A stretch of 64,000 nt of DNA from Flagellimonas_A sp039592695 (GTDB taxonomy: Bacteria; Bacteroidota; Bacteroidia; Flavobacteriales; Flavobacteriaceae), in NCBI RefSeq assembly GCF_039592695.1, contig NZ_JBBUTK010000002.1:434001-498000 (forward strand), given 5' to 3'. Positions 44,721 to 53,159 of this stretch are shown piece after piece. The stretch's first letter is position 1. The number at the start of each line of letters is the position of its first letter. Made by a program: the position numbers and the translations under genes. The notes beneath the pieces are model-generated. The model did not search any database. It was given only the letters and a program-made list of their open reading frames with translations, and had not been told where the DNA came from.

Positions 44721-45971
44721 TTATTTCAACACTATTCGCTCTGCTTCTCCGAAGCTATCGTAATTGCTGGTGATGACTTGTTCACCAGGTTGCAGCCCAT
44801 CAAGGACTTCATAATACCTGGAATTCTGTTTTCCTATTCGTATGTCGCGTTTCAGTGCTTCATCTCCGTTGGGATTTACCACGAAGACCCATTGCCCGCC
44901 AGTACTAGTAAAAAAGCCACCTTTTGGCAACAATAAAGCATCGCTTGAAGCACCCAATTGCAATCTTATATTGTAACTCTGCCCGGCCCTAATGGTCTCA
45001 GGTTTTTCTTTGGTAAATACCAGGTCAACCCTAAATCTTCCATTGCGTACTTCGGGATATACCTTTCTCAATCGAAGCGGATATTCTTTTTCATTTCTTT
45101 CAAGGGTGGCCGATAAATCTCTCTTTACCCGGTCAATATAATGCTCATCAATATCAGCTTCAATCTTAAAATCAGTTAGTACATTGACCTGGCCAATGCG
45201 TTGCCCTTGCGTAATGTTCTGCCCAATCTCGGCATCCAAAAAACCCAGTTGCCCGTCGGCAGGGGCACGAACGTTAAGATGGTCAAGCCGCTGGTACACC
45301 ATGCCCAAGGTTTTTTTCATACGCTGTAAATCGGTATCCAAACCTGCCAAAGAAGTCTTGCGAAGCGCATCATCTTGTTCGGTCTGCAACTTTACAATAT
45401 CATACTGTTTTTGTGCGAGTTCGTAGTTTTCTTTTGAGGTCAGGTACACTTCACGTGAAACCAATTCATCTTCAAACAATACTTCGTTCTGTTCATAATT
45501 TCGCTTTAAGCGCTGAAGGTCGGTACTGGCGGTGGCCAATGACCTTCGGCCCTCAACCTGTCTTGCATCAAAGGTGAGCCTAGTGGAACGTAAATCATTC
45601 TGCTTAAGGGCTAGATTGCTTTCACTGGCCAAAATTTGCTCGTAGAGGTTCATGTTCTCCAGTTTCAAGATAATGTCTCCCTTTTTGACCATCGCGCCTT
45701 CTTCAATCAACTTCTCAGTTACCCGACCACCCTCATAAGCATCCATATAAATAGTGGCAATAGGGGCGACATTTCCGTTTATAGTGATGTAATCGTCAAA
45801 CTTTCCCTCACTTACCGAAGCTATGGAGAGTCGCTCTTTTTCCGTTCTAAAAGTGGATTTTGAACTTCCGAATGCTAGCTTCCATCCCACGAAAAGCAAC
45901 AAAGCGCCCAATGCGATATATCCGTAGTGTTTTGGCCGCAAACCTTTTTTCTTTTCCAGTTGTATATCCAT
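44721..45971 (-). CDS. MacA-like periplasmic adaptor (HlyD/RND membrane-fusion type)
   Basis: 416 aa from ATG 45971 (MDIQLEKKKGLRPKHYGYIA), one nt after the TolC-like stop; a longer frame to 46076 lies inside the upstream gene. N-terminal membrane anchor (about 16-33), barrel-sandwich/lipoyl halves (YEGGRVTEKLIEEGAMVKKGD and LNVRAPADGQLGFLDAEIGQ), long coiled-coil hairpin (about 105-225), beta-barrel and membrane-proximal domains. Bridges inner-membrane ABC permease and outer-membrane TolC. Confidence 0.92.
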   Translation of the reverse strand: MDIQLEKKKGLRPKHYGYIALGALLLFVGWKLAFGSSKSTFRTEKERLSIASVSEGKFDDYITINGNVAPIATIYMDAYEGGRVTEKLIEEGAMVKKGDIILKLENMNLYEQILASESNLALKQNDLRSTRLTFDARQVEGRRSLATASTDLQRLKRNYEQNEVLFEDELVSREVYLTSKENYELAQKQYDIVKLQTEQDDALRKTSLAGLDTDLQRMKKTLGMVYQRLDHLNVRAPADGQLGFLDAEIGQNITQGQRIGQVNVLTDFKIEADIDEHYIDRVKRDLSATLERNEKEYPLRLRKVYPEVRNGRFRVDLVFTKEKPETIRAGQSYNIRLQLGASSDALLLPKGGFFTSTGGQWVFVVNPNGDEALKRDIRIGKQNSRYYEVLDGLQPGEQVITSNYDSFGEAERIVLK

Positions 45972-45972
45972 T

Positions 45973-47316
45973 CTAATTGATGTTAAATATTGGCAACCCC
46001 CTATAAAAATCGAGAGTGCTGTTATTGACCCGCAATCGCAACTGGGCCTGTAAATTTTGGTTTTGGGCTGTTGCAAAAAGTGTTTTCGCTTGCCCGAGCT
46101 CTATTGCGTTTATCATGCCCTTTTCATATCGTTTTTGTGCTATGTTGAAAGCAAGACGTTGAGACTCCATTCCCTTTTCGGTTTGTACCGTTTCGGCCAT
46201 AAGGGCGTCATGCTCCTGTACTAATTGCTGTATGATTTGATACAACTCCTGTTCGGTAATTTTAGCATTGTTTCTGGCTCGCTCCAAGGCTATTTTTTGC
46301 TGTTTTACCCGTGAGCGTGATGCCCACCCATTGAATATCGGAACATTTAAAGAAGCCCCAATGAATCTGAACGTATTGTCACGAATTTGATCCCGAAAAG
46401 GAATGGTTGTTCCGAGCGTATCCCTTATGGTTTCAAAGTAGCCTGTGCCAATGCCACCCAGCAAAGTAACTGAGGGATAAAGACCCCCTCGAGTGGCCGA
46501 CAATTGTTTTTTAGCGGCCATTACCCGGTACTCTTGTGCTTTTAGTGAGGGTATAAAACCTTTTGCCGTAATAAAAATAGAGTCGGACACCACGGTTTCT
46601 GAGCTTTCACCCGAACCAGTTGAAATCATTTCCGGTTGAATGGAAATATCACTTTCACCCTCAATATTCATCGCTTGCAATAAGCTCAGCTTTGCGGCCT
46701 TTAATCGATTTTCATTCTGTGTGAGCGATAATTTATCGGCAAGGAGCAAAGATTCGGCTTCATACAAATCGGCCCCCGCCATGACCCCCAATTCTACTTG
46801 CTTTTTGACTAAATCATAATTTGTTTGGGAAATCTCCACCTGTTCTTCCGAAATGTCAATGAGTCCTTCAATAAAGTGAATGTCATAGTAGGCCGACATC
46901 ACCCTAAAAGCCAACAGGTATTTTTGCTGAAGACTTTCTTCTTGTGTAGCCCTATATAAAAACTTAGAAGCTTTAATATTATTTATTTTTTGAAACCCCT
47001 GAAAAAGGTCAAATGAGGATTGTACTAAATAGTTGTTGGAAAAAAATTCTGTGTTCACAAAGCTGTTGTCCTCGGGGTTGATAGAGCGGCCAAAATTGAC
47101 CGTGTAATCTGCAAAACCATTAATGACCGGTAATAGATTGCGAATAGACTGCCGATAGGTTTCCTTGGTGGACGCTGTGTTCAACTCAAAATCGTTAAGT
47201 TGAAGATTATTTCCAATTGCGTAGGTCACACATTCGTCAAGCGTCCAAATTTTTTGGGAAAAAATAGCTGTGCTACCAAGAAAGATGAATAAAAGAAAGA
47301 CGGTTTTTATGTACAT
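45973..47316 (-). CDS. TolC-family outer-membrane efflux protein
   Basis: 447 aa. Signal peptide (residues 1-20, ending IFSQK), then two structural repeats of the OEP fold, each with long helices (about 50-220 and 250-440) and a strand region near INPEDNSFVNTEFFSNN. First gene of the minus-strand efflux operon. Preceded by a sigma-54-like promoter (47341-47357) and, further up, the inverted repeats at 47419-47457. Confidence 0.92.
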   Translation of the reverse strand: MYIKTVFLLFIFLGSTAIFSQKIWTLDECVTYAIGNNLQLNDFELNTASTKETYRQSIRNLLPVINGFADYTVNFGRSINPEDNSFVNTEFFSNNYLVQSSFDLFQGFQKINNIKASKFLYRATQEESLQQKYLLAFRVMSAYYDIHFIEGLIDISEEQVEISQTNYDLVKKQVELGVMAGADLYEAESLLLADKLSLTQNENRLKAAKLSLLQAMNIEGESDISIQPEMISTGSGESSETVVSDSIFITAKGFIPSLKAQEYRVMAAKKQLSATRGGLYPSVTLLGGIGTGYFETIRDTLGTTIPFRDQIRDNTFRFIGASLNVPIFNGWASRSRVKQQKIALERARNNAKITEQELYQIIQQLVQEHDALMAETVQTEKGMESQRLAFNIAQKRYEKGMINAIELGQAKTLFATAQNQNLQAQLRLRVNNSTLDFYRGLPIFNIN

Positions 47317-47340
47317 TTTATAATACTATGCCAAACTAGT

Positions 47341-47357
47341 AGCTATTGCTGTGCCAT
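47341..47357 (-). promoter_or_regulatory. Sigma-54 (-24/-12) promoter of the efflux operon
   Basis: Minus-strand ATGGCACAGCAATAGCT: TGGCAC at -24 and AGC at -12, with the invariant GG and GC 12 bp apart as the consensus TGGCAC-N5-TTGC requires. One base differs (TAGC for TTGC). Predicted start about 47330, 14 nt before the TolC ATG. Confidence 0.65.
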
Positions 47358-47418
47358 TATTTCAATGTATTGAATATCAGAATTATATATACAATATGTT
47401 ATAATTATTTTTTGTAAG

Positions 47419-47457
47419 TGTAAAATATTTATACAAAATATGTCAAAAAATTTGACA
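47419..47457. promoter_or_regulatory. Paired inverted repeats, likely enhancer sites for the NtrC-type regulator
   Basis: Perfect 7-3-7 palindrome TGTCAAAAAATTTGACA (47441-47457) and a weaker relative TGTAAAATATTTATACA (47419-47435) whose centre is 22 bp, two helical turns, away. They lie about 97 and 119 bp upstream of the predicted sigma-54 start of the TolC gene and just upstream of the divergent regulator gene. This is the usual place for an enhancer-binding protein. Confidence 0.6.
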
Positions 47458-47512
47458 CAAAAAAGAAACTGTTGTGTTGAATTTGTAGTTTTAGCCCAAA
47501 TCTTTTCAACCC

Positions 47513-48901
47513 ATGGTCGACGCTAAAGTTTTGGTCATTGATGACAACAAGAGTGTGTTGAGCGCCCTGGAAATTTTATTGCAGTTCGAATATAAGAGCG
47601 TTGAAACCCTGTTCAACCCCAATCAAATCTCTTCCTTTCCCGATTTAGAGAATATCGATATCATTTTGCTGGATATGAATTTTTCGGCTGGGGTGAACAC
47701 GGGCAATGAAGGGCTGTTTTGGTTGAAGGAAATCAAGAAAAAATCCCCTGATACCTCTGTAATCATGATGACGGCCTACGGTGCGGTCGATTTAGCGGTC
47801 AAAGCCCTAAAAGAGGGAGCTTCTGATTTTGTGTTGAAACCTTGGAACAATGAACGTTTGCTCACCACGGTAAAATCGGCCTATGAACTGCGCCAGTCCA
47901 AACAAGAAATCAACCAGCTCAAAAAGAAGGAGAACAGTCTGAAGCAAGTCATCAATGAGGACAAAAACTACATTATCGGCAATTCAAAGGCATTGACTGC
48001 GGTTTTAAATTTGGTGCGGAAAGTGGCCAAGACTGATGTCAATGTCTTGATTACGGGCGAAAATGGAACGGGGAAGGAATTGATTGCCCGCGAACTGCAT
48101 CGTCTTTCTCCTAGAAAGGATGAGGTTTTTATTGGGGTTGATATGGGTTCTATTGCCGAGAACCTTTTTGAGAGCGAGCTTTTTGGGCACCAAAAAGGTT
48201 CTTTTACCGACGCCAAAGATGACCGTGCGGGCAAGTTCGAAGCGGCCCATCAAGGCTCATTGTTTTTGGATGAAATCGGAAACCTTTCCCTACAGACCCA
48301 GGCAAAGTTGTTGTCGGCAATCCAAAACAAAGCTGTTGTTAGGGTGGGGGCCAATAAACCCATGGCCGTTGATATTCGTTTGATATGTGCCACCAATTGC
48401 AACTTGGAACAAATGGTCGCCGATGGACTTTTTCGCGAAGATTTGTTGTATCGAATCAATACCATACACATTAAAGTACCCCCTTTACGGGAACGAAAAG
48501 GGGATATATTGCTTTTATCCGATTTCTTTTTAAAACGATTTGCGAACAAATACGACAAGCCAGGGCTACGTGTCAATAATATGGCCCAAGAAAAATTGGA
48601 GGCATATTCTTGGCCCGGAAATATTAGAGAGTTACAGCACACCATGGAAAGAGCGGTGATCCTATCTGAAGGCAATGTGCTAAAACCATCTGATTTCCTC
48701 TTGCACCCAAAACCCCCACAATCTTTTGAAGACGGCCCAAAAACCCTTGATGAAATGGAATTTCAAATGATAACGAGGGCCTTGCAAGAGCATGACGGAA
48801 ACTACACCGCAGCAGCAGAACAACTTGGGGTGTCTCGGCAGACGTTGTACAATAAACTCAAAAAGAGCCCCCTAGCCCCCAAAGGCGGAACAAAGCGTTA
48901 G
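47513..48901 (+). CDS. NtrC-type sigma-54-dependent response regulator
   Basis: 462 aa. Receiver domain (1-125) with acidic pair Asp10/Asp11, phospho-acceptor Asp54 and Lys109; AAA+ domain (about 150-390) with Walker A GENGTGKE (182-189), sigma-54-contacting loop GSFTDA (229-234; consensus GAFTGA) and Walker B FLDEIG; Fis-type helix-turn-helix at the C-terminus (YTAAAEQLGVSRQTLYNKL). The last residues SPLAPKGGTKR are encoded by a family B intergenic repeat. Divergent from the efflux operon, which it most likely activates. Confidence 0.93.
   Translation: MVDAKVLVIDDNKSVLSALEILLQFEYKSVETLFNPNQISSFPDLENIDIILLDMNFSAGVNTGNEGLFWLKEIKKKSPDTSVIMMTAYGAVDLAVKALKEGASDFVLKPWNNERLLTTVKSAYELRQSKQEINQLKKKENSLKQVINEDKNYIIGNSKALTAVLNLVRKVAKTDVNVLITGENGTGKELIARELHRLSPRKDEVFIGVDMGSIAENLFESELFGHQKGSFTDAKDDRAGKFEAAHQGSLFLDEIGNLSLQTQAKLLSAIQNKAVVRVGANKPMAVDIRLICATNCNLEQMVADGLFREDLLYRINTIHIKVPPLRERKGDILLLSDFFLKRFANKYDKPGLRVNNMAQEKLEAYSWPGNIRELQHTMERAVILSEGNVLKPSDFLLHPKPPQSFEDGPKTLDEMEFQMITRALQEHDGNYTAAAEQLGVSRQTLYNKLKKSPLAPKGGTKR
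48865..48889. repeat. Family B repeat overlapping the 3' end of the regulator gene
   Basis: GAGCCCCCTAGCCCCCAAAG followed by GCGGA. It supplies the last codons of the response regulator and matches the copies at 27223 and 44664. Confidence 0.6.
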
Positions 48902-49025
48902 TTACAACAGTGTTACAACAGTATGGAGCAAAAAGAATTGATAAACCGAAAAGAACAGGCCCAATGAAGATGATGCCTTATGAAACTTATGGTTTTAAAC
49001 TTGATACTTGAATTTGATTTTGTAA

Positions 49026-50369
49026 ATGGCCAGTAGAAACTTTTATTTTCAATTGATTGCAAGGGTCATTTTTTTGGCCTTGACCTCACTTGCGATAGCA
49101 TTTTCGATTTCTTATGCATCCTATATCGCTCTGGGGTTTTCGATCATCTTGTTGATTGCCCAAGTATTTTCCCTTATCTCATTTATCAACAGCACGAACC
49201 GAAAGATTGCCTATTTCTTTGATGCCATAAGAAATGAAGATTTTACGCTACGTTTTCCTGAAAAGGTAACCATCAAATCCTTTAAAGAATTGAACCAGAG
49301 CCTCAATCGTGTCAATGGATTAATCCAAGAAGTACACTTGCAGCTTCAAATACGCGAAAATTATTATCAAGAAATCTTAAAGCAGGCCAACATTGGGATA
49401 ATGACATTCAATGAAAAGGGCCATATTCTATTTGCCAATCCCACTTTAGAAAAATTGCTCAACTATAGTCCATTGAACCACATCAAGCAACTCAATCAAA
49501 TAGACAAGGGGTTGTACGAAATTTTTAAGCCTTTCGAGCCTTTTGAACGTAAACTGTACCAATTCACCAATGAAAGGGAACAAAAGCAACTGGCTTTAAA
49601 ATGCACCCAAATGACCTTGAACAATAATCCCTTGCTCTTGGTGGTAGCACAGGATATTCATCATGAATTGGATAAAAAAGAAACTGATTCTTGGGTGCGG
49701 TTGATTCGGGTGTTGACCCACGAAATCATGAATACCATTACACCCATCACTTCGATTTCAGATTCTATCTTAAAGCATTTTAAATCAGTGGAGCTGGAAT
49801 CTTCCAACGACATTGACAAAGACAAGATGGCCAGTTCTATAAAGGGTATGGAAGTGATTCGTGAACAAGGGGGCGATTTGATGGAATTTGTACAATCGTA
49901 TCGAAGTTTTTTAAGTGTTCCGAAACCTGACAAAACTTTAATATCTGCCCAAAAACTATTTGAAAAAGCACGTGTGCTCACCTCAAAGGAGGCCAGTCAA
50001 ACAACAAAAATCAACTGGTCTATACAACCCAATGGATTAGAGTTGTTCATAGATGAAAAACAAATCACCCAAGTGTTGATCAATCTGGTAAAGAATGCAG
50101 CTCATAGTTTGGAAGGACAAGAAAACGGTACCATTGATGTAACAGCTTCCCTTGACGGGAATGACAAAAAATACATCGAGGTAAAAGACAATGGGCCTGG
50201 AATTTCCGAAGAACTGCTGGATGAGATTTTTGTTCCTTTTTTTACAACAAAAGAAAAGGGGACTGGAATAGGGCTAAGCCTATCAAAGCAGATCATTCAG
50301 CAACATGGGGGAAACATTGTCGTTCAATCATCATTGAACCATTATACATCATTCATACTTTCATTTTAA
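49026..50369 (+). CDS. Sensor histidine kinase of the efflux two-component system
   Basis: 447 aa. Two N-terminal membrane helices (about 8-30 and 33-54) with almost no periplasmic loop, a HAMP-like linker, PAS domain (about 115-210), HisKA with phospho-His232 in LTHEIMNTITPI, and HATPase (N box NLVKNAAHSL, G1 DNGPGI, F/G2 FFTTKEKGTGIGLSL). The lack of a sizeable extracytoplasmic domain suggests it senses a signal in the membrane or cytoplasm. 124 nt behind the regulator; probably same transcript. Confidence 0.92.
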   Translation: MASRNFYFQLIARVIFLALTSLAIAFSISYASYIALGFSIILLIAQVFSLISFINSTNRKIAYFFDAIRNEDFTLRFPEKVTIKSFKELNQSLNRVNGLIQEVHLQLQIRENYYQEILKQANIGIMTFNEKGHILFANPTLEKLLNYSPLNHIKQLNQIDKGLYEIFKPFEPFERKLYQFTNEREQKQLALKCTQMTLNNNPLLLVVAQDIHHELDKKETDSWVRLIRVLTHEIMNTITPITSISDSILKHFKSVELESSNDIDKDKMASSIKGMEVIREQGGDLMEFVQSYRSFLSVPKPDKTLISAQKLFEKARVLTSKEASQTTKINWSIQPNGLELFIDEKQITQVLINLVKNAAHSLEGQENGTIDVTASLDGNDKKYIEVKDNGPGISEELLDEIFVPFFTTKEKGTGIGLSLSKQIIQQHGGNIVVQSSLNHYTSFILSF

Positions 50370-50381
50370 TCGCAATGAATT

Positions 50382-50402
50382 CCCCGATGCTTTGTGTCGG
50401 GG
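50382..50402 (+). terminator. Stem-loop after histidine kinase
   Basis: CCCCGA-9 nt-TCGGGG, 13 nt past the kinase stop. No T-run follows, so it is a weak or Rho-assisted terminator, or simply part of the repeat cluster. Confidence 0.4.
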
Positions 50403-50415
50403 TTCCCATAAGATG

Positions 50416-50460
50416 TCATTCCCGTGAATCCCGCCCGTGAATCCCGATAGCTATCGGGAT
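50416..50460. repeat. Family A-related repeat with perfect palindrome
   Basis: TCATTCCCGTGAATCCCGCC leads into the perfect 20-bp palindrome ATCCCGATAGCTATCGGGAT (50441-50460). Confidence 0.6.
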
Positions 50461-50621
50461 GGTTTATGGCCTTTAGGTCAAAATGAAACCAACAAAATAC
50501 CCCTACGGCCCTGCCTTGAGGATAGTTGGCTTAAAGAGATTCTTTATTTCACTGCAGCATTTAAAGTCAATGCCAATAGAATGTTTCATATCGGTGCCCT
50601 TGGCGATATCAAAAAGCCACA

Positions 50622-50650
50622 ATAAAAAACCCCCAAGTATATGGGGGCGT
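50622..50650 (-). terminator. Terminator of csbD-like gene
   Basis: CCCCC / GGGGG stem with an 8-nt loop; on the minus strand it is followed by a T-run. Lies 20 nt past the gene. Confidence 0.75.
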
Positions 50651-50670
50651 TCATTCTTGGTGCGGTGCCA

Positions 50671-50856
50671 CTACCAATTTTCAATTTCACGCTTTAGATT
50701 TTCTTTTGCCTTGCCGGTTTTCTCTTGAAGCTTCCCCAGCATTTCATCAAACTTGCCGTCTGCGTAGGTTGTATCGTCATCAGTGACCTTTCCATATTTC
50801 TGTTTGAACTCACCTTTGATTTGGTTCCATTTACCTTCTATTTGTTCTTTGTTCAT
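50671..50856 (-). CDS. CsbD-family stress protein
   Basis: 61 aa, typical length. CsbD signature: EGKWNQIKGEFKQKYGKVTDDD near the start, then GKFDEMLGKLQEKTGKAKE. Small soluble helical protein induced by general stress in many bacteria; molecular function unknown. First gene of the stress island on the right. Confidence 0.92.
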   Translation of the reverse strand: MNKEQIEGKWNQIKGEFKQKYGKVTDDDTTYADGKFDEMLGKLQEKTGKAKENLKREIENW

Positions 50857-51058
50857 TTCTATATTTTTTGATGTTGTTTCTTATAATCGCATATAAAGGT
50901 ATGGTTGTGCGCATGTGACCATTGCCGACATCAAAAAAAATGTTGACACAAAGACTGAAATCACTGAAAAACAATGGATATCGCTAACAAAAAAGTGAAT
51001 CGAATCAAACCAATACCGTCACAATAGAGATTTTTGAACACTGCAAACAATAGAAGCT

Positions 51059-51295
51059 ATGGATATACCCAGTATAAAAAACGAAGACCAATATGAGGCC
51101 CTGCGTGACAAGGGCTACAGCAAAGAAAAGGCGGCACGTATTGCCAACACTAAAGATGCCGGAAAAAAAGGAGGCAAAGCAAAACCGTACGAAGAATGGA
51201 CCAAAGAAGAACTCTATGAACAGGCAAAGAAAATAGGTGTTGATGGCCGTTCAAAAATGAACAAATCAGAACTCATCGAATCCCTGCGCGAATAA
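51059..51295 (+). CDS. DUF7218/Rho-N (SAP-like) domain protein
   Basis: 78 aa. N-terminal half with EDQYEALRDKGYSKEKAARI, then a Lys/Gly-rich linker (DAGKKGGKAKPYEEW) and a C-terminal helix-extended loop-helix (WTKEELYEQAKKIGVDGRSK..ELIESLRE) of the Rho-N/SAP type, so it could bind nucleic acid. Ten nt before the AI-2E transporter gene. Confidence 0.8.
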   Translation: MDIPSIKNEDQYEALRDKGYSKEKAARIANTKDAGKKGGKAKPYEEWTKEELYEQAKKIGVDGRSKMNKSELIESLRE

Positions 51296-51305
51296 TCGTC
51301 CACCA

Positions 51306-52346
51306 ATGTCAAAATCCAAGACCATAGACCCCAATGTCATACGGCAAGTATTCATCTTGTTGCTTGTCTTTTTATTGGGTGGGCTCATTTTTAAAGAAGT
51401 GGTGCCCTATCTGACCGGGGTGCTCGGTGCCATTACCCTGTATGTGGTTTTGCGCAAACCGATGGCCAAATTGATAAAAAAGGGATGGCACCCTGATTTG
51501 GCCTCGGGGGTGTTGATGTTGTTGTCTTTTATTGGCATATTGATTCCGCTTTCTGGAGTAGTGCTCATGCTCGGCACGAAGGTGAACCAAGCGGTAGAAA
51601 ACTCCAAAGAGATGACCAAAGAGGTCAAGAAAATGGTGGGTGAATGGGAAAATAAGCTTGGTTTTGATATCGATTCAAAAATAGATACCTCATCTGTCTC
51701 GGGCTGGGTTTCTGACAACCTACAAAGCTTTGCCGGGGGCACTTTTGAAACTTTCATCGCAATCGGTATCATGTACATTCTTTTATATTACATGCTCACC
51801 AATAGAAAGAAACTCAAAGAATCGCTTTACGAATACATTCCCATCAGCAATTCCAATTTAGATGTCATAGGAAACGACAGCCAGGCCATGGTGAAAGCCA
51901 ATGCCCTCGGCATTCCCTTGGTGGCCTTTGCACAGGGTATAGTAGCACTTATCGGCTTTTTGATTTTTGGGATAAAAGAACCCTTCTTTTGGGCGGTCAT
52001 AGTGTTTATTGGCTCTATGATTCCGTTTATAGGCACTTTGGTGGGCACCTTGCCCGTTTTTATCATCACCCTTTCAAACGGCAACACGTTTGCGGCATGG
52101 GGCATTTTGCTGTACGGGCTGATTGTGGTTGCTGCCACGGATAACCTCATCCGATTGTTTGTGCTAAAAAAACTGGACAACGTCCACCCCCTGATCACCT
52201 TGATTGGCGTACTTGTCGGAATACCCCTTTTCGGATTTATCGGCTTGATATTCGGGCCGCTTATCGTCAGTCTTTTTTTGATTATCGTCCGCATCTACAA
52301 AAAGGAGTACGGAACCAAAAAGGCATCTGAATCTGAAAAGTTATAA
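51306..52346 (+). CDS. AI-2E-family transporter
   Basis: 346 aa with about eight membrane helices (e.g. 12-45, 65-85, 145-165, 205-290, 305-335) and the family's C-terminal motif PLITLIGVLVGIPLFGFIGLIFGPL. The family name comes from E. coli TqsA, but several members are ion antiporters, so substrate is open. In a stress island, ion or osmolyte transport is the likelier role. Confidence 0.88.
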   Translation: MSKSKTIDPNVIRQVFILLLVFLLGGLIFKEVVPYLTGVLGAITLYVVLRKPMAKLIKKGWHPDLASGVLMLLSFIGILIPLSGVVLMLGTKVNQAVENSKEMTKEVKKMVGEWENKLGFDIDSKIDTSSVSGWVSDNLQSFAGGTFETFIAIGIMYILLYYMLTNRKKLKESLYEYIPISNSNLDVIGNDSQAMVKANALGIPLVAFAQGIVALIGFLIFGIKEPFFWAVIVFIGSMIPFIGTLVGTLPVFIITLSNGNTFAAWGILLYGLIVVAATDNLIRLFVLKKLDNVHPLITLIGVLVGIPLFGFIGLIFGPLIVSLFLIIVRIYKKEYGTKKASESEKL

Positions 52347-52452
52347 TGTACTCCTTTTTGAATCATTCAATTTGAATCAACAAAATCTTTGTTTACGGCA
52401 ATCGTTGCCTTGATGATACTGTAATATTGCGTACAACATAAAATTAGAAGAT

Positions 52453-53148
52453 ATGATGCAAGATGATGTTGATACAGACACGATTTACCAAGACATAAAA
52501 AACATACAGAATAATAAACCCCTGGCCATCCTTCCTGACACCTATCTGATAAAGATGACCAATGGTGACGAAACCAATAACGGTTATGCGTTGTTGCACT
52601 TAAACAGGAAGAATATCTTTCTTGTTGATGTGTTGGCGTTGGATGTGCTGAAAACGTACCAAGACAAGGGGTATCATGTTTCAGGCCTGGGCATCACCCA
52701 TAATGAACTGGTCGATAAAAATCGGCTCGAAGAAGTAACGGAAATTTTAGGGGATGCCCCTATTTTTATGCATCCGCTGGAAAGCCAAAACTACGGCGAT
52801 TTGACTACGGATGCCCTACAACCGCATGATGCCTTCAAGGGTTTTTCCATCCAAATTTATGATGGGCTCGGCACCGATTCCGGGGATTTGGCATTTTACA
52901 GCGAAATCAATAACGGTATGCTCTTTACCGGAAAAACTGCAAAAGGAAGCGAGTACGATTCAGAAAACACATCGATTGAAAGGCCTCGTGGTGCCGACAC
53001 CACAAATGACATCGCAGCCGCGGAAAATTGGAGGAGATTTACCGCCACTTTTTTACACGTACTGCCTGGCAAGGGAAAACCAGCACTGTACCTGACCGAA
53101 GGAGAACAAAAAGACCTCATCATTCAATTGGGAAAGAAACACAGCTAG
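52453..53148 (+). CDS. Degenerate metallo-beta-lactamase-fold protein
   Basis: 231 aa. The order of strands and motifs follows the MBL fold (NIFLVDVLALDVLKTY where LIDTG would be; GLGITHNELVDKN where THxHxDH would be; IFMHPLES; GLGTDSGDLAFYSEI and GMLFTGKTAKGS where the GD loop would be). The metal-binding HxHxDH is reduced to a single His, so it is probably not an active metal hydrolase. No signal peptide. It may be a binding or structural relic. 11 nt before the nitroreductase gene. Confidence 0.65.
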   Translation: MMQDDVDTDTIYQDIKNIQNNKPLAILPDTYLIKMTNGDETNNGYALLHLNRKNIFLVDVLALDVLKTYQDKGYHVSGLGITHNELVDKNRLEEVTEILGDAPIFMHPLESQNYGDLTTDALQPHDAFKGFSIQIYDGLGTDSGDLAFYSEINNGMLFTGKTAKGSEYDSENTSIERPRGADTTNDIAAAENWRRFTATFLHVLPGKGKPALYLTEGEQKDLIIQLGKKHS

Positions 53149-53159
53149 AAAAAGAAAAT

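Larger units (their letters stand above)
50370..50670. other. Gene-free interval with hairpins after the histidine kinase
   Basis: 301 bp between convergent genes. It holds a CCCCGA/TCGGGG stem-loop (50382-50402), a family A-like segment with a 20-bp perfect palindrome (50416-50460), and the csbD terminator (50622-50650). Short frames here give no protein-like sequence. Confidence 0.6.

Noticed and set aside
50437..50728. Short plus-strand frames in the interval after the histidine kinase
   Set aside because: They run through repeats and the csbD terminator or gene; amino-acid content is not protein-like.
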